Shown here: positions 1 to 13,606 of the stretch, one piece after another
Layout: every line of letters begins with the position of its first letter
Position numbering within the stretch: the first letter of the stretch is position 1
The notes under the pieces: model-generated
The model's input: the letters and a program-made list of their open reading frames with translations, nothing else
The model's database searches: none
What the model was told of the DNA's origin: nothing
Program-made: the position numbers and the translations under genes
Source: Opitutaceae bacterium
GTDB lineage: Bacteria > Verrucomicrobiota > Verrucomicrobiia > Opitutales > Opitutaceae
Direction: 5' to 3'
DNA: 56,714 nt
Assembly: GCA_027485815.1 (NCBI GenBank)
Contig: JAIXQE010000101.1
Coordinates: 1-56,714, forward strand

Positions 1-395
1 AGTTGCCGGCGGTCCGCCTCCTGCGGCGGAAGCACCCGGCCGTAGCCGCGCCGCGCCTCCTCCGCGAACCAGCGCAGGTGATCGATCCCCAGCGCGACCT
101 CCGCCCGGGCCTCGGCGAGCGGCTTGCCGTTCTCGCGCGTGATCCCGGTGGCGATCTCCTCGGCCCGCCGGGTCACCTCGGCGGCCAGCGCGAGGAGCAG
201 GTCGCCGCGCGCCCGGGCCGGCACCCGCCGCCAGCCCGCGAACGCCGCCTCCGCGTCCGCCAGCGCCGTCGCCGTCACCCCGGCATCCCCGGCGGACATC
301 CGGGCGAACTCGGTCCCATCCGCCGGATCACGGACCGGGAAGGAGGGTTCCCGGACGACGAAACGGCCGTTGAGGTAGAGCGGGTGCGGGGTCAC
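1..395 (-). CDS. Aldehyde dehydrogenase, N-terminal part (cut by window edge)
   Basis: About 131 codons of an NAD(P)-dependent aldehyde dehydrogenase run off the left edge. The visible part starts MTPHPLYLNGRFV and has the family's N-terminal layout: the NGRFV strand, a helix with AFAGWRRVPARARGDLL, and the ITRENGKPLAEARAE segment that precedes the Rossmann fold. The spacing resembles succinate-semialdehyde dehydrogenases, but the catalytic Glu and Cys lie outside the window, so the substrate cannot be set. The start is a GTG 4 bases after the stop of the TSUP gene, so the two are probably co-transcribed. Confidence 0.8.
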   Translation of the reverse strand, partial: MTPHPLYLNGRFVVREPSFPVRDPADGTEFARMSAGDAGVTATALADAEAAFAGWRRVPARARGDLLLALAAEVTRRAEEIATGITRENGKPLAEARAEVALGIDHLRWFAEEARRGYGRVLPPQEADRRQ

Positions 396-399
396 GGGT

Positions 400-1128
400 T
401 CAGGGGAAGAGGGCGTGCTTGAGGCCGAGCGCCAGGAGGAAAACGGCGACGCCGCGCCGCAGCGGGACGAGGGGGACCCGGAGCAGCAGGCGGGTGCCGA
501 GCAAGATCGCGAGCGCCATCGGCGCGAGCGTGAAGAGGAGCAGCGGCACCATCGGGGCCGTGTAAAGGCCGCCCGCGCCGATCAGGGCCACCCGGAGGAG
601 TGCACTGACGCCGAAGACCAGTTGCAGCGTGGCGACAATCTCCTCCTTCGACCACGGTTGGGCGTAAACGTAGGCGATCACCGGCGGGCCGCCCATGTTG
701 AGCGCGCCGCCGATGCTGCCCCCGAGGAACCCGGCCGGCAGCCCGAGCCAGCCCGGCACCCGGGGCCGGGAGCGCGCGTCGGTGAGCAGCTCGGCGGCGG
801 CGAAGGCCACCAGCACGATTCCCATCGTGCGGAGCAGCGGGGCCGGCTCGAGGTGCGCCAGGAGGTACACCCCGAAGGGCACGCCCGCGGCCGAGCCGAC
901 GATCAGGCTGCGCCCCCGCCGCCAGCACAGGTGGCGGCGCACCGCCCACAGCGTGAAGACGCACGTGACGAGGTTCAGCACCGCAACCACCACGGCCGCC
1001 TCCTTCACCGGCAGGAGCAGCGGGAGCAGCGCCATCGACACCAGCCCGAAGCCGAAGCCGGTCAGCCCCTGCGTGAACCCCGCGACGGTGAGGATCGCGA
1101 GCGAGAGCAGGAGCGTGGTCAGCGGCAC
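400..1128 (-). CDS. TSUP (TauE/SafE) family membrane exporter
   Basis: A 242-residue protein made almost entirely of hydrophobic helices. It shows the family's opening pattern, a first helix followed by GFTQGLTGFGFGLVSMALLPLLLPVKEA, and a second half that repeats it (GWLGLPAGFLGGSIGGALNMGGPPVIAY). TSUP proteins move sulfur oxyanions or small organosulfonates across the inner membrane. Length is normal for the family. It sits between the DegT-type gene and the aldehyde dehydrogenase on the same strand. The substrate cannot be inferred from sequence. Confidence 0.85.
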   Translation of the reverse strand: MPLTTLLLSLAILTVAGFTQGLTGFGFGLVSMALLPLLLPVKEAAVVVAVLNLVTCVFTLWAVRRHLCWRRGRSLIVGSAAGVPFGVYLLAHLEPAPLLRTMGIVLVAFAAAELLTDARSRPRVPGWLGLPAGFLGGSIGGALNMGGPPVIAYVYAQPWSKEEIVATLQLVFGVSALLRVALIGAGGLYTAPMVPLLLFTLAPMALAILLGTRLLLRVPLVPLRRGVAVFLLALGLKHALFP

Positions 1129-1263
1129 GGCGGCGGCCTCCGGACCGGGCGTCCTCCGCGTCCGCCGGCGGGCGGCGGGCGGGAAGGAGGAGGGACGCGC
1201 ATCCCCGACGTTCCCCGTCCCCGGCGCGGACAGGCAAGCGTGTTCTCCCCGGCCGGCCCCGGT

Positions 1264-2616
1264 TCAGGACTTGGCGCGGGCGGCGGCGGCGAGCGCCGGG
1301 GCCTGCGCCTGGAGTTTCGCGAAGGCCTCGACGACCTGGTCGAGCGCGGCACGCCCGGCGAGGAGCACGGTCTGCGGGAGCGCGACGACGGTGGCGCAGG
1401 TCTCGCGGTTGCCCCGCAGTTCGCGGAAGCTCTCGCGGTAGGCCTTGAGCCGCTCCGCCGGAAAAAGGCGCTGGAAGCCGCGCGAGGCGATCGCCTCGTC
1501 GAGCAGGCCGTCGAAGTACTGCTCCTTGTACACGCCGCTGCCCGGCACGCCCTCCGCGGCGAGCGCCCGCAGGAAGGCGTCGCGCGGCAGCCCGGCGAAC
1601 CGCGCCGCGTCGTAGCGGACCGGGTAGAGGTGGTACACGCCGCGGCTCTCGGCCGGCACGCGCACGGGGGTGATCCCGGGAATCGCGCCGAGGCGGGCGT
1701 TGAGGTAGTCCGCCGCCTCGCGCCGCCGCGCGGTCTCCGCGACGAGCTTTTCGACCTGCCGGAGCAGGAGCACGCCCTGGAACTGGGTGAGCCGGAAGTT
1801 GCTGCCGCGGGTGAAGAAGCCCGCGCCTTGGAACCGGCCCACCGGGCGGCCGCAATTGTGGAAGGAATTGCAGCGATCGACGAGGTCCTCGTCCATCGAC
1901 GTGATCGCGCCGCCCTCGCCGGCGGGGATGTGCTTGGACTGCTGGAAGCTGAAGCAGCCGAGGTCGCCGAGGGTGCCGCACTTGCGGCCGCGGTACTCGG
2001 CCAGCCACGCCTGGCAGGCATCCTCCAGCACCCGCAGGCCGCGCGCGCGGGCCAGCGCGGTGATCGGGTCCATGTCGCAGGGCAGCCCGAAGATGTGCAC
2101 CGGCACGATCGCCCGGGTGCGGTCGGTGATCCGGGACGCGATGGACGCGGGATCGACGTTGAGGGTGGCCGGATCGGTGTCGGCGAGGACGGGCAGCGCC
2201 TTGTGCGCGAGGATCGCGTTGTAGGTGGCGATGAAGGTGTAGGGGGAGACGATGACCTCGTCGCCCGCATCGATGCCGAGCACGTGGAGGCCGGTGATGA
2301 GCGCGGTGGTGCCGCTGGAGGTGGCGAGGCAGCGCCGGGCGCCGAGCAACTCCGCCCAGCGGCGCTCGAAGTCGGCCAGCGGGCCGCCGGCGGCGGCGTT
2401 CCAGCGGCCGCTGCGGCAGACGCGGAGAAAGTCCTCCTCCCACGCGGGATCCCAGACCGGCCACGTGGGCCACGGGCCGGTGTGCACGGGGGTGCCGCCC
2501 AGCAGTGCGGGGCGGCGGGCGTCGGCCGCGGAGACCACCGTGGGACCCGCGAGGGCGGCGGCGGCCAGGGAAGTCGAGGACGCGAGGAAACGGCGGCGCG
2601 AGGTCGGGGTCGGCAT
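1264..2616 (-). CDS. DegT/DnrJ/EryC1/StrS-type PLP aminotransferase with Tat signal
   Basis: 450 residues from the ATG at 2616; an ORF extension to 2670 is possible, but the chosen start puts SRRRFLASS, a twin-arginine signal, at residues 6-14. The mature part is a fold-type I PLP enzyme: SSGTTALITGLHVLGI (PLP phosphate cradle), DEVIVSPYTFIATYNAIL, EDACQAW (Asp that contacts the pyridine nitrogen) and FQQSKHIPAGEGG, where the Lys is in the position of the Schiff-base lysine. Family members usually aminate nucleotide sugars in the cytoplasm; export by Tat is unusual. Similar lipoprotein or Tat-bearing relatives of cytosolic enzymes are common in Planctomycetes and Verrucomicrobia (general knowledge). 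Substrate unknown. Confidence 0.85.
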   Translation of the reverse strand: MPTPTSRRRFLASSTSLAAAALAGPTVVSAADARRPALLGGTPVHTGPWPTWPVWDPAWEEDFLRVCRSGRWNAAAGGPLADFERRWAELLGARRCLATSSGTTALITGLHVLGIDAGDEVIVSPYTFIATYNAILAHKALPVLADTDPATLNVDPASIASRITDRTRAIVPVHIFGLPCDMDPITALARARGLRVLEDACQAWLAEYRGRKCGTLGDLGCFSFQQSKHIPAGEGGAITSMDEDLVDRCNSFHNCGRPVGRFQGAGFFTRGSNFRLTQFQGVLLLRQVEKLVAETARRREAADYLNARLGAIPGITPVRVPAESRGVYHLYPVRYDAARFAGLPRDAFLRALAAEGVPGSGVYKEQYFDGLLDEAIASRGFQRLFPAERLKAYRESFRELRGNRETCATVVALPQTVLLAGRAALDQVVEAFAKLQAQAPALAAAARAKS

Positions 2617-2691
2617 CGGGGGGCGGGGGATGACGGGCCGGACCCTGGGCCCCGCGGCGCGCGGAGGCAATGCGGCGGTGCGGCCCGCCGC

Positions 2692-5600
2692 TCAGTCCAC
2701 GCGGTCGGCGCGCCCGAGGGCCCCGGCAGCGCCGGGGGTGTCCGCCGGCCCCGGCAGGGCGCCGCCGGCGCGGGCGACGCGCCAGACCCGCGCCGCATGC
2801 TCACGGAGGTCGTCGAGCAGCGTGTACAGGAGCGGCACGACCACGAGCGTCAGCACCGCGGAGACGAGCAGGCCGCCCACCATCGTGCGGCCGAGGGGCG
2901 CATAGGGCACGCCGACGATCTTGGAGTTGCCCACCGCCATCGGGATCATCCCGCAGACCGTGGTGAGGGTGGTCATCAAGATCGGCCGGAAACGCTGGCG
3001 GCCGGCCTCGAGCAGCGCGGCAAGGCGCTCCACTCCCTCCGCCCGCAGCCGGTTGGCCAGGTCGATCAGCACGATGGCATTGTTCACCACCACACCGACG
3101 AGGATCACGATCCCGATCGTCGCCATCAGGTCGAGCGGGGTCTTCGTGAGGTGCAGCGTCCAGTACACGCCGAGGAGCGAGAACGGCACCGCGATGAGGA
3201 CGGCCAGCGGCAGGACGAAGGATTCAAAGAGGAGCCCCATCAGGAGGAAGACGAAGATGACCGCGAGGGTGAGGGCGAAGCGGAGGGCGGCGTCGGACTG
3301 GCCGCCGGAGGAGAAGTAGCTCCCGCGGTCGAAGCGGTACCCCCGGGGCAGGTCGAAGCCCGCCATCGCCTTGTCGATGGCCGCGTTGAGCGTGCGGAAG
3401 TCCTGGCGGGGCACGCGCGCGGTGATGCGCATCACCGTCTGGCGGGACTCGCGGTAGATGGTGCTCATCGCCTTGCCGATGGAGAGATCGGCGAGGCTCT
3501 CGAGCGGGATGTCGACCCCGGCGTCGGAGGGGAACGCCATCGTCTTCACGTCGTCGATGCGGGTCCGTTCGACCTCGCCGAGCTGGGCGTAGATGCGGAC
3601 CTCGCGGCCGTCGGGGACGGGCATCCGGCCCACCTCAAGGCCGCGGATGGTGTTGCTGATGGCGCCGGAGACCTCCTGCGGGTTGATGCCGAGCCGCCGC
3701 GAGCGGTCGCGATCGAGCGTGATCCGGAGTTCCTGGCCGCCGCGCTCCATGTCGGTGTCGACCGAAAGCATCCCCGGGATGGTGCCGAGGCGGCGCGCGG
3801 CCTCCTCGGCGAGGCCGATCAGCGTGGTCGTGTCCTCACCGAAGATGCTGAAGCTGATCACGCTGTCCTGCGGTGCGCCGGAGTTGCGGGCGATCGAGCG
3901 GCAGACGATGCCCGGGGGCAGCTCGAAGTTATCGCGCAGGTGGACCTCGATCGCATTGCGATCCATCGCGGGGGGATTGAGGTCGAGCGAGAGCAGGAGG
4001 TTCTCCCAGGCGGCCACGTACCAGGCGTCGTTCACCTTCTGGCGCAGCTTGAGCTGGATCCGGCCGCTGTTGTTGCGGAAGCGCGTCTCGATCCGCTCGA
4101 CGCCGTAGTAGTCCTGATGCTGCCGGAGGAATTCCTCCACGCGGGCGAAGAAGGCGTCGGACTGCTCGAGGGTGTTGCCGCTCGGCAGGTCGTAGTAGAG
4201 GTGCATCGAGCGCCCGCCGCTGCGGCCGAGCAGGCCACCGGTGGAGCGGGGAACCGCCTGATAGGGGATCCAGAGCGAGGCGAGGATCGCGAGGGCCACG
4301 ATCGCGGCGTCCACCCGGTGGGTGAGGGTCCAGCGCAGCGCGCGGGTGTAGCGTTCGCGGAGCCAGGCGACCGCGGCGAGATCCTGGTGCCGCTGGCCAT
4401 GGGACATCCGCTGGGCCGCGAGGGGGACGAAGACCAGGGCGATGAACAGCGAGGCGACCAGCGAGACGATCACGGGCACCCCGATGCGCAGCATCCAGAA
4501 CGAGAACTCGTGGCCGCGGCCCATCAAAATCAGCGGCAGGAACACCACCACGGTGGTGCACGTGGACATCACCACCGCGAGCCCGACCTCCCCCGTGCCC
4601 TGGATGGAGGCCTGCCGCCCCTCGACGCCCTCCTGCCGCAGGCGATAGATGTTCTCGACGATGACGATGGCGTTATCCACGACCATCCCCACCGCGAGCA
4701 GCAGGCCCATCATCGTCGCGAGATTGAGCGACCAGCCCATGAAGAAGAGCGCGATGATCGTGCAGAGGAGCGAGAGCGGGATCGAGAGGGTGAGGATCGC
4801 CGTCATCCGCGGGGCGCGGAGGAAAACGTAAAGGATCAGCGCCGCGAAGATGCCGCCCCAGAGGCCCGCCTCCTCAAGGTGGGCGATCGCGTCGCGGACG
4901 TCGCGCCCCTGGTCGCTGAAGACCTCGAAGTGGACCCCCTCGAGCTGGGGCAGACGCTGCAGTTCCGGCAGCGCGGCCCGGACCTCGCGGCTGATGCGGT
5001 CGATGTTGCCGGTGGAGTCCCGCGTGATCTGGAGGCCGATGGCCGGCTGGCCATCCACCCGGTACACCCACTCGCGCCGGGGCTGCCGGAAGGAGACCGT
5101 CGCAACGTCGCCCAGCCGCAGGCGCCGCACCGGGTCGATCAGCACCTCGCGAATCTGGTCGAGGGAGGTGAAGCGGCCGAGGGAGCGGACGTAGACCTTG
5201 CGTCCGGCCTCGATCACGTGGCCGCCCCCCAGCGCGAGATTCTGCCCGCGCAGGGCCCCGAGCATCGCGGTCACGTCGATCCGGTGGCTGCGGATCCGCT
5301 CGTCGATCAGGTCGATGCTGATCTCCCGCGACTGCACCCCCCAGATGTCGACGTTGCCCACGCCGTCGATCCGCTGGAGCACCGGTTTGACGAAGTTCTC
5401 CATCCGGTAGGCGGCGTCCTCCATCTCGCGCGGCACCTGCGCGACGAGGTTCATCATCGGCTCGCTGGAGGGGTCGTAGCGCCGGACGTAGATGCGGTCG
5501 ACGTCGTCGGGCAGCAGCGGCTTCACCCGGTCCATCCGGTCGCTGACCGCGGCGTAGGCCTCCCGCAGGCGGGTGCCGGTGCGGAACTCGACGCGCGTGT

Positions 5601-5888
5601 AGGAATACCCGGGGCTGGCGTAGCTGGTGACGCGGCTGACGTCCGGCACCGTCCCGATGATGTCCTCGATCTTGCGGGTGATCTTCTCCTCGATGTCGCG
5701 CGGCGAGGCGTTCGGGTAGGTGACGCTGACGTGGAGCTGGTTGCCCTCAAGATCCTCCGGAAAGAGGGACAGGCGGATGCGGTCGTAGGCGATGTAGCCG
5801 ACGACCACGATGGTCGCCAGCAGCATCACGACCGTCACCGGCCGGGAGACGGAGAAGCGGGGGATGGCGGTCGTGAGCGGCTCGCGGC

Positions 5889-5892
<4 letters not shown>
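2692..5892 (-). CDS. RND efflux permease 2 (AcrB/MdtB-like)
   Basis: 1066 residues, normal for a hydrophobe/amphiphile RND pump. It opens with a transmembrane helix after FSVSRPVTVVMLLATIVVVGYIAYDRI, has the first periplasmic porter region, then the central helices with GMVVDNAIVIVENIYRL (TM4 proton-relay segment), a second periplasmic loop, and the C-terminal bundle with GVVVNNAIVLIDLANRLR. The ATG at 5892 overlaps the stop of RND pump 1 by 4 bases, so the two pumps are translationally coupled. In MdtABC-like systems two RND proteins share one adaptor; whether this pair forms mixed trimers is inference. No outer-membrane channel gene is present in the window. Confidence 0.92.
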
Positions 5893-9773
<3,881 letters not shown>

Positions 9774-9806
9774 CGGGGGCGGCGGGCGGAGGGGCGACTC
9801 ACGGGC

Positions 9807-11117
9807 TCAGGGGCGGGTCGCGGAGCCATTCCCGCCGCTGCCGGCGGGCGCGGCGGCAGCGGGCAGGACGGGGGCGCCAGGGGCGGTGAGGACAGGCTGG
9901 TTCACGGAGCGCGCGAGGGAACCGTCCTTGAGGCCGCTCTGGCCGAGGACCACGACGGGGGTGCCGACCTCGAAGCCGGACAGAGCCTCGACGTGCTCCG
10001 GATCCTCGTAACCGGCGGCCAGCTTGCGCTTCACCACCCGGTCGTTCACCAGCGCAAAGACGTACCGCTCGCCGCCCTCGTACACCACCGCGCGCTTGGC
10101 GATGAGCACCGCCTCGGGCCGGGTGTCGGTGATGACGCGCACGTTGACGAAAAGCCCCGGCGGCAGGTCCCCCGGACGTTCACCCCGGACTCCCACCGTG
10201 ACCTTGAAGGTGCCGCTCTTCGGATCGATGACGGGGCTGATGCGCTTCACCCAGCCGCGGAAGGTGCGGTCGGGCAGGAATTCGGACGTGACGACCGCCG
10301 GCTGGTCCGCGGCGACGACCGGCAGGTAGCGCCCGGGGACGAACACCTTGGCCACGGTCTCATCGAGCTTCACCAGCGAGAACAGGCGGCTGTTGGCGGA
10401 AACCCGGGCCCCGACCTGCGCCTCCCGCGAGGCGACGACCCCGGCGAAGGGCGCGCGCACCGTGGTGTAGGCGTGCCGCAGGCGGGCGCGCTCGTACCGC
10501 AGGCGGGCCAGCTCGAGGGCGTTCTTCTGGGTCTCGAAGTCCTGCGCGTTGACCAGCTTCCGCGCGAACAGGTCCTGGGTACGGGCGAAGTTGCGCTCGA
10601 GCTGGTCGAAGTTCGCGCGGCTCTCCTCCATGTCCACCCGCAGCTCCCGGTCCTCGATCTTCAGCAGGGCCTCGCCCTCCTGCACCACCTTGCCCTCCTC
10701 CACGAGGATCGCCTCCACCTGGCCCGTGGTCTGCGGGTAGACGTCGACCATCGCCTCCGTCTCCAGGGTGGTGTTGAAGGTGAGGAACGCGGAAATGGGC
10801 CCGCGCCGCACGAGCGCGGTCTCCACCGGCACCATCTCGGCGGCGGTCTGCCGCTGCCGCTCCTTCTCCGCCTCGCTGGAACGCCGGCCCGAGGAGTTGG
10901 AACCGGAACCGGGCGGGCGTGCGCCCTCCTTCGCTCCGGCCGCGGGCGTGGCCGGAGCCGCCTTGGCGGCGGGAGTCCCCGGGGCGGCCGCAGCCGCCTT
11001 GGGTGCCACGGGGGCCGGAGCCGCCGGCGGCGGGGTGGGACTGCAGGCCGCCAAGCCCAGCGCGAGCAGCGGCGCGGTCAGGCGGAGACCGGAACGGGAG
11101 TCGAAGGGGCGGGACAC
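9807..11117 (-). CDS. RND efflux periplasmic adaptor (membrane fusion) lipoprotein
   Basis: 436 residues from the GTG at 11117. This start gives a short signal with lipobox LGLAAC, followed by an Ala/Pro-rich linker, a barrel-sandwich half (VYPQTTGQVEAILVEEGKVVQEGEALLKIEDREL), an alpha-helical hairpin (residues near ANFDQLERNFARTQDLFARKLV), the second half-motif (VRAPFAGVVASREAQVGARVSANSRLF), and beta-barrel and membrane-proximal domains. It would bridge the RND pumps and an outer-membrane channel. An ATG at 11231 opens a longer frame, but that would place the operator-like palindrome at 11201-11218 inside the gene and bury the signal. It is the first gene of the adaptor-RND1-RND2 operon. Confidence 0.9.
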   Translation of the reverse strand: MSRPFDSRSGLRLTAPLLALGLAACSPTPPPAAPAPVAPKAAAAAPGTPAAKAAPATPAAGAKEGARPPGSGSNSSGRRSSEAEKERQRQTAAEMVPVETALVRRGPISAFLTFNTTLETEAMVDVYPQTTGQVEAILVEEGKVVQEGEALLKIEDRELRVDMEESRANFDQLERNFARTQDLFARKLVNAQDFETQKNALELARLRYERARLRHAYTTVRAPFAGVVASREAQVGARVSANSRLFSLVKLDETVAKVFVPGRYLPVVAADQPAVVTSEFLPDRTFRGWVKRISPVIDPKSGTFKVTVGVRGERPGDLPPGLFVNVRVITDTRPEAVLIAKRAVVYEGGERYVFALVNDRVVKRKLAAGYEDPEHVEALSGFEVGTPVVVLGQSGLKDGSLARSVNQPVLTAPGAPVLPAAAAPAGSGGNGSATRP

Positions 11118-11200
11118 AGGGGAAAGGGGGTGAACCGGACTCGGACCAAGACGTCCGGCCGGGAATCCGGATTTCACGCCGCGCGCCGCCCGGGCGCAAG

Positions 11201-11218
11201 ATTTCGTCGTGACGAAAT
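11201..11218. promoter_or_regulatory. Operator-like palindrome upstream of the RND efflux operon
   Basis: ATTTCGTC-GT-GACGAAAT is a perfect 8-bp inverted repeat with a 2-base centre, 84 bases before the GTG of the adaptor gene. It is the only AT-containing palindrome in a 211-base gap that is otherwise GC-rich. Dyads of this size are typical binding sites of TetR- or MarR-type repressors of efflux operons (family knowledge). No regulator gene is adjacent, so the binding protein is unknown. Confidence 0.45.
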
Positions 11219-11328
11219 TGTCATCCTCCACCCGGGAACGGGCGAACGGAGGGCGGGGAGAGACGGGACCGACATCGCGTGCAGCGAGACGATGCGGGCG
11301 CGCCGGCGTTACCCGAAAACCGCGTCCC

Positions 11329-13587
11329 TCAGAAAGTGACGCGGTAGGAGGCGCCGAATTCCCGCTCGGCGCCGAGCCGGTCGTGCGACGCGAGCAGGTC
11401 CCGGTCGAGGGCGTTGCGGACGGTCAGGCCGAAGGAGTGGGTGCGGTTGGCCGCCCGGAGGCTGTAGCTGGCGCCGAGGTGGACGAGGCCGTAGCCGGGG
11501 TATTCGAGGCCGAAGCGCTGCCGGTCGGCGTAGTAGGCGGTGAAGTCCGACAGGTAGGCCCAGCTGCCGCTGAGGCTAAGCCCGCGCCACCGGCCCTCGG
11601 GAAACGTGTAGGCGGCGGACAGGGCGGCGTTGTAGGGCGGGAAGCGGGAGAGCCGGCGGCCGACCTCCTCCGGCAGGTCGGGCGAGGCGGTCGTGATCGC
11701 GCGCACGTGGGACCCAACGAAGGAGACCGAGACCGCGGGCGTGACCCGCCAGCGGCCCTCGAGCTTGCCGCCGGTGAACCGCTCCTCCCCCGCCGCGACC
11801 AGCTGCGGCTGGGTGTGGTTCGCGTCCTGGAGCGGATCGCCGTAGAGCGGGTTGCGGCGCGAGATGTCGCGGTTGATGAAGGTGAACGCCGCCGCGGTGA
11901 GGTCGACGCGGCCCTCGGCCAGGCGCGCCTTGCCGCCCGCCTCGTAGCCGAAGGTGGTCTCGTTGCCCTGGATGTGCCCGGTGCGGGCGTCGACGCGCGT
12001 GGAGGGGTTGAAGGCGGTGCTGGTGGTGGCGAACAGGAGCAGCCGGCTCGGCACCGCCTGCTGGTTGACCCCGAGGTGCCAGGTGAGCTCGTCCACCCCG
12101 TCCCGGACCCGCGCGAGGTTGGCCGCGACCCCGGGGCGGCGGTCGGTGACGCGCAGGCCGACGCGGTCGTGGCGGAGGCCGCCGGTGAGGACGGTCCGGC
12201 CGCGGGCGAGGCTCATCCGCTCGCTGACCTCCAGCGCGGTGAAGCGGGTGCGCTCCGCGCGGTCCGCCAGCACGCGGTCGAAGCCCGCCCGGTCGTAGGG
12301 AACGGTGGTGTAATCGGGGGCGAAGGGGTTGAAGGTGCGCACCGTCGCGGGGAGCGCGTTGCGGGCGGCGACCGGCAGCGCGCGCTCGTCGCGGCGGTTG
12401 TCCGCCTCCGTGTGGCTGAGGGCGAGGAGCAGCTTGTGCTCCGTGCCCGCGAGGGAGAACCGCGCGGTGGCGTCGGCGCGGGCGACGCGCGCCCACTGCG
12501 GCTGCTCGCTGTGGATCGGCTCGCGGAGGCCCTCGAAGCGCCCGGTCGCGAGGTTGAGCAGGCCGGTGGTGAACCGGTCCTGCTCGATCCGCCGCCACCA
12601 CGCCTCGGCGCCGGCGCGCACGATCACCTGCGGGTGCACCCGCGCCTCGAGGATCGCCCCCGCGACCACGCTGCGGCGGCGCACGCCGGCGTAGGGACCC
12701 TGCGCGTTGAAGCCCGCCAGCGGCCGATAGGGACCCACGATCCGCGCGCCCGGCGTCACCCGGTACTCCGGAATCCCCGCGGCGGGCGTCGCGTGCAACT
12801 GCGAGAAATCCACCGCGACCAGGGTGCTCGCGTCCGGCCCGTGCCGCCACGTCACCGCCCCGCTGACCGCGCGCGTCTCCGCCAGCGCATGCTGTTCGGG
12901 ACCCGCCTTGCGGCTCCAGTCCGCCGCGACGCGGTGCCACGCCTTCTGGGGGACGGCCAAGCCGTGCCATTCCACGGCCGCGGACTGCCGGTCGAGCGAG
13001 CCGACCGCGGCGGAAAAGGTGCGGCTCGGGGTGGTCCGGGGGCGGTTGGTCCAGTAATCCTGGATCCCGCCCGGCGCGCCGCGGCCCAGCACGGGCACGA
13101 GCGCACCCTGGATGACGAACGTGCGGCCGGTGTTGAGGAGGTCGATGCCGCCCTGGCGCACGAAGCCGTTGCTCAGCAGCGGGGTCGGGAACCCGCGCAG
13201 GCCGACGCGGCTGTCGCCGGTCGCAAGCTCCACCGGCGACGGGTTCGCGATCAGGCCCATCTCGGCGAGCAATTCCGCCCCGGCCGGGTCCTCCTCGAGC
13301 GTCTCCGGGGAAAGCAGGTCGCTCGCGAACACGGGATCGCGCAACTGGGACTCGGGCGAGCCCAGGGCCGCCGGCTCGACGCCGCGCTCGGGCAGGCGCT
13401 CCCGCACCCCCATGGGCGCCAGCAGCACGGGCGCCTCCGCGGCCGCGCCGGCGACCTTGCCCGCGGCGGCCGGCGGGGCGGCGGGCGCCACCTGGGCCCC
13501 GACGGAGCCGGCAGCCGCGCACGCCACCGCCAGCCCGACGGTGCGGGCGAGGCGAACGGCGCTCAGGCGACGCGACGGCATCGGCAA
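11329..13587 (-). CDS. TonB-dependent outer-membrane receptor
   Basis: 752 residues. A signal peptide (about residues 1-31, ending VGAQ) is followed by an Ala/Pro-rich segment, a plug domain (LLAEMGLIANPSPVELATGDSRVGLRGF through GAPGGIQDYWTNRP) and a long beta-barrel with alternating aromatic strands, ending in a C-terminal phenylalanine (GASYRVTF), as outer-membrane barrels do. It imports a ligand using TonB energy. The ligand is not evident. It starts 19 bases after the DUF1080 gene on the same strand, so they are likely co-transcribed, which hints at a carbohydrate-related or surface role. No TonB/ExbBD genes are in the window. Confidence 0.88.
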   Translation of the reverse strand: MPMPSRRLSAVRLARTVGLAVACAAAGSVGAQVAPAAPPAAAGKVAGAAAEAPVLLAPMGVRERLPERGVEPAALGSPESQLRDPVFASDLLSPETLEEDPAGAELLAEMGLIANPSPVELATGDSRVGLRGFPTPLLSNGFVRQGGIDLLNTGRTFVIQGALVPVLGRGAPGGIQDYWTNRPRTTPSRTFSAAVGSLDRQSAAVEWHGLAVPQKAWHRVAADWSRKAGPEQHALAETRAVSGAVTWRHGPDASTLVAVDFSQLHATPAAGIPEYRVTPGARIVGPYRPLAGFNAQGPYAGVRRRSVVAGAILEARVHPQVIVRAGAEAWWRRIEQDRFTTGLLNLATGRFEGLREPIHSEQPQWARVARADATARFSLAGTEHKLLLALSHTEADNRRDERALPVAARNALPATVRTFNPFAPDYTTVPYDRAGFDRVLADRAERTRFTALEVSERMSLARGRTVLTGGLRHDRVGLRVTDRRPGVAANLARVRDGVDELTWHLGVNQQAVPSRLLLFATTSTAFNPSTRVDARTGHIQGNETTFGYEAGGKARLAEGRVDLTAAAFTFINRDISRRNPLYGDPLQDANHTQPQLVAAGEERFTGGKLEGRWRVTPAVSVSFVGSHVRAITTASPDLPEEVGRRLSRFPPYNAALSAAYTFPEGRWRGLSLSGSWAYLSDFTAYYADRQRFGLEYPGYGLVHLGASYSLRAANRTHSFGLTVRNALDRDLLASHDRLGAEREFGASYRVTF

Positions 13588-13606
13588 CCGGTCCCGCGCG
13601 GGCGGC

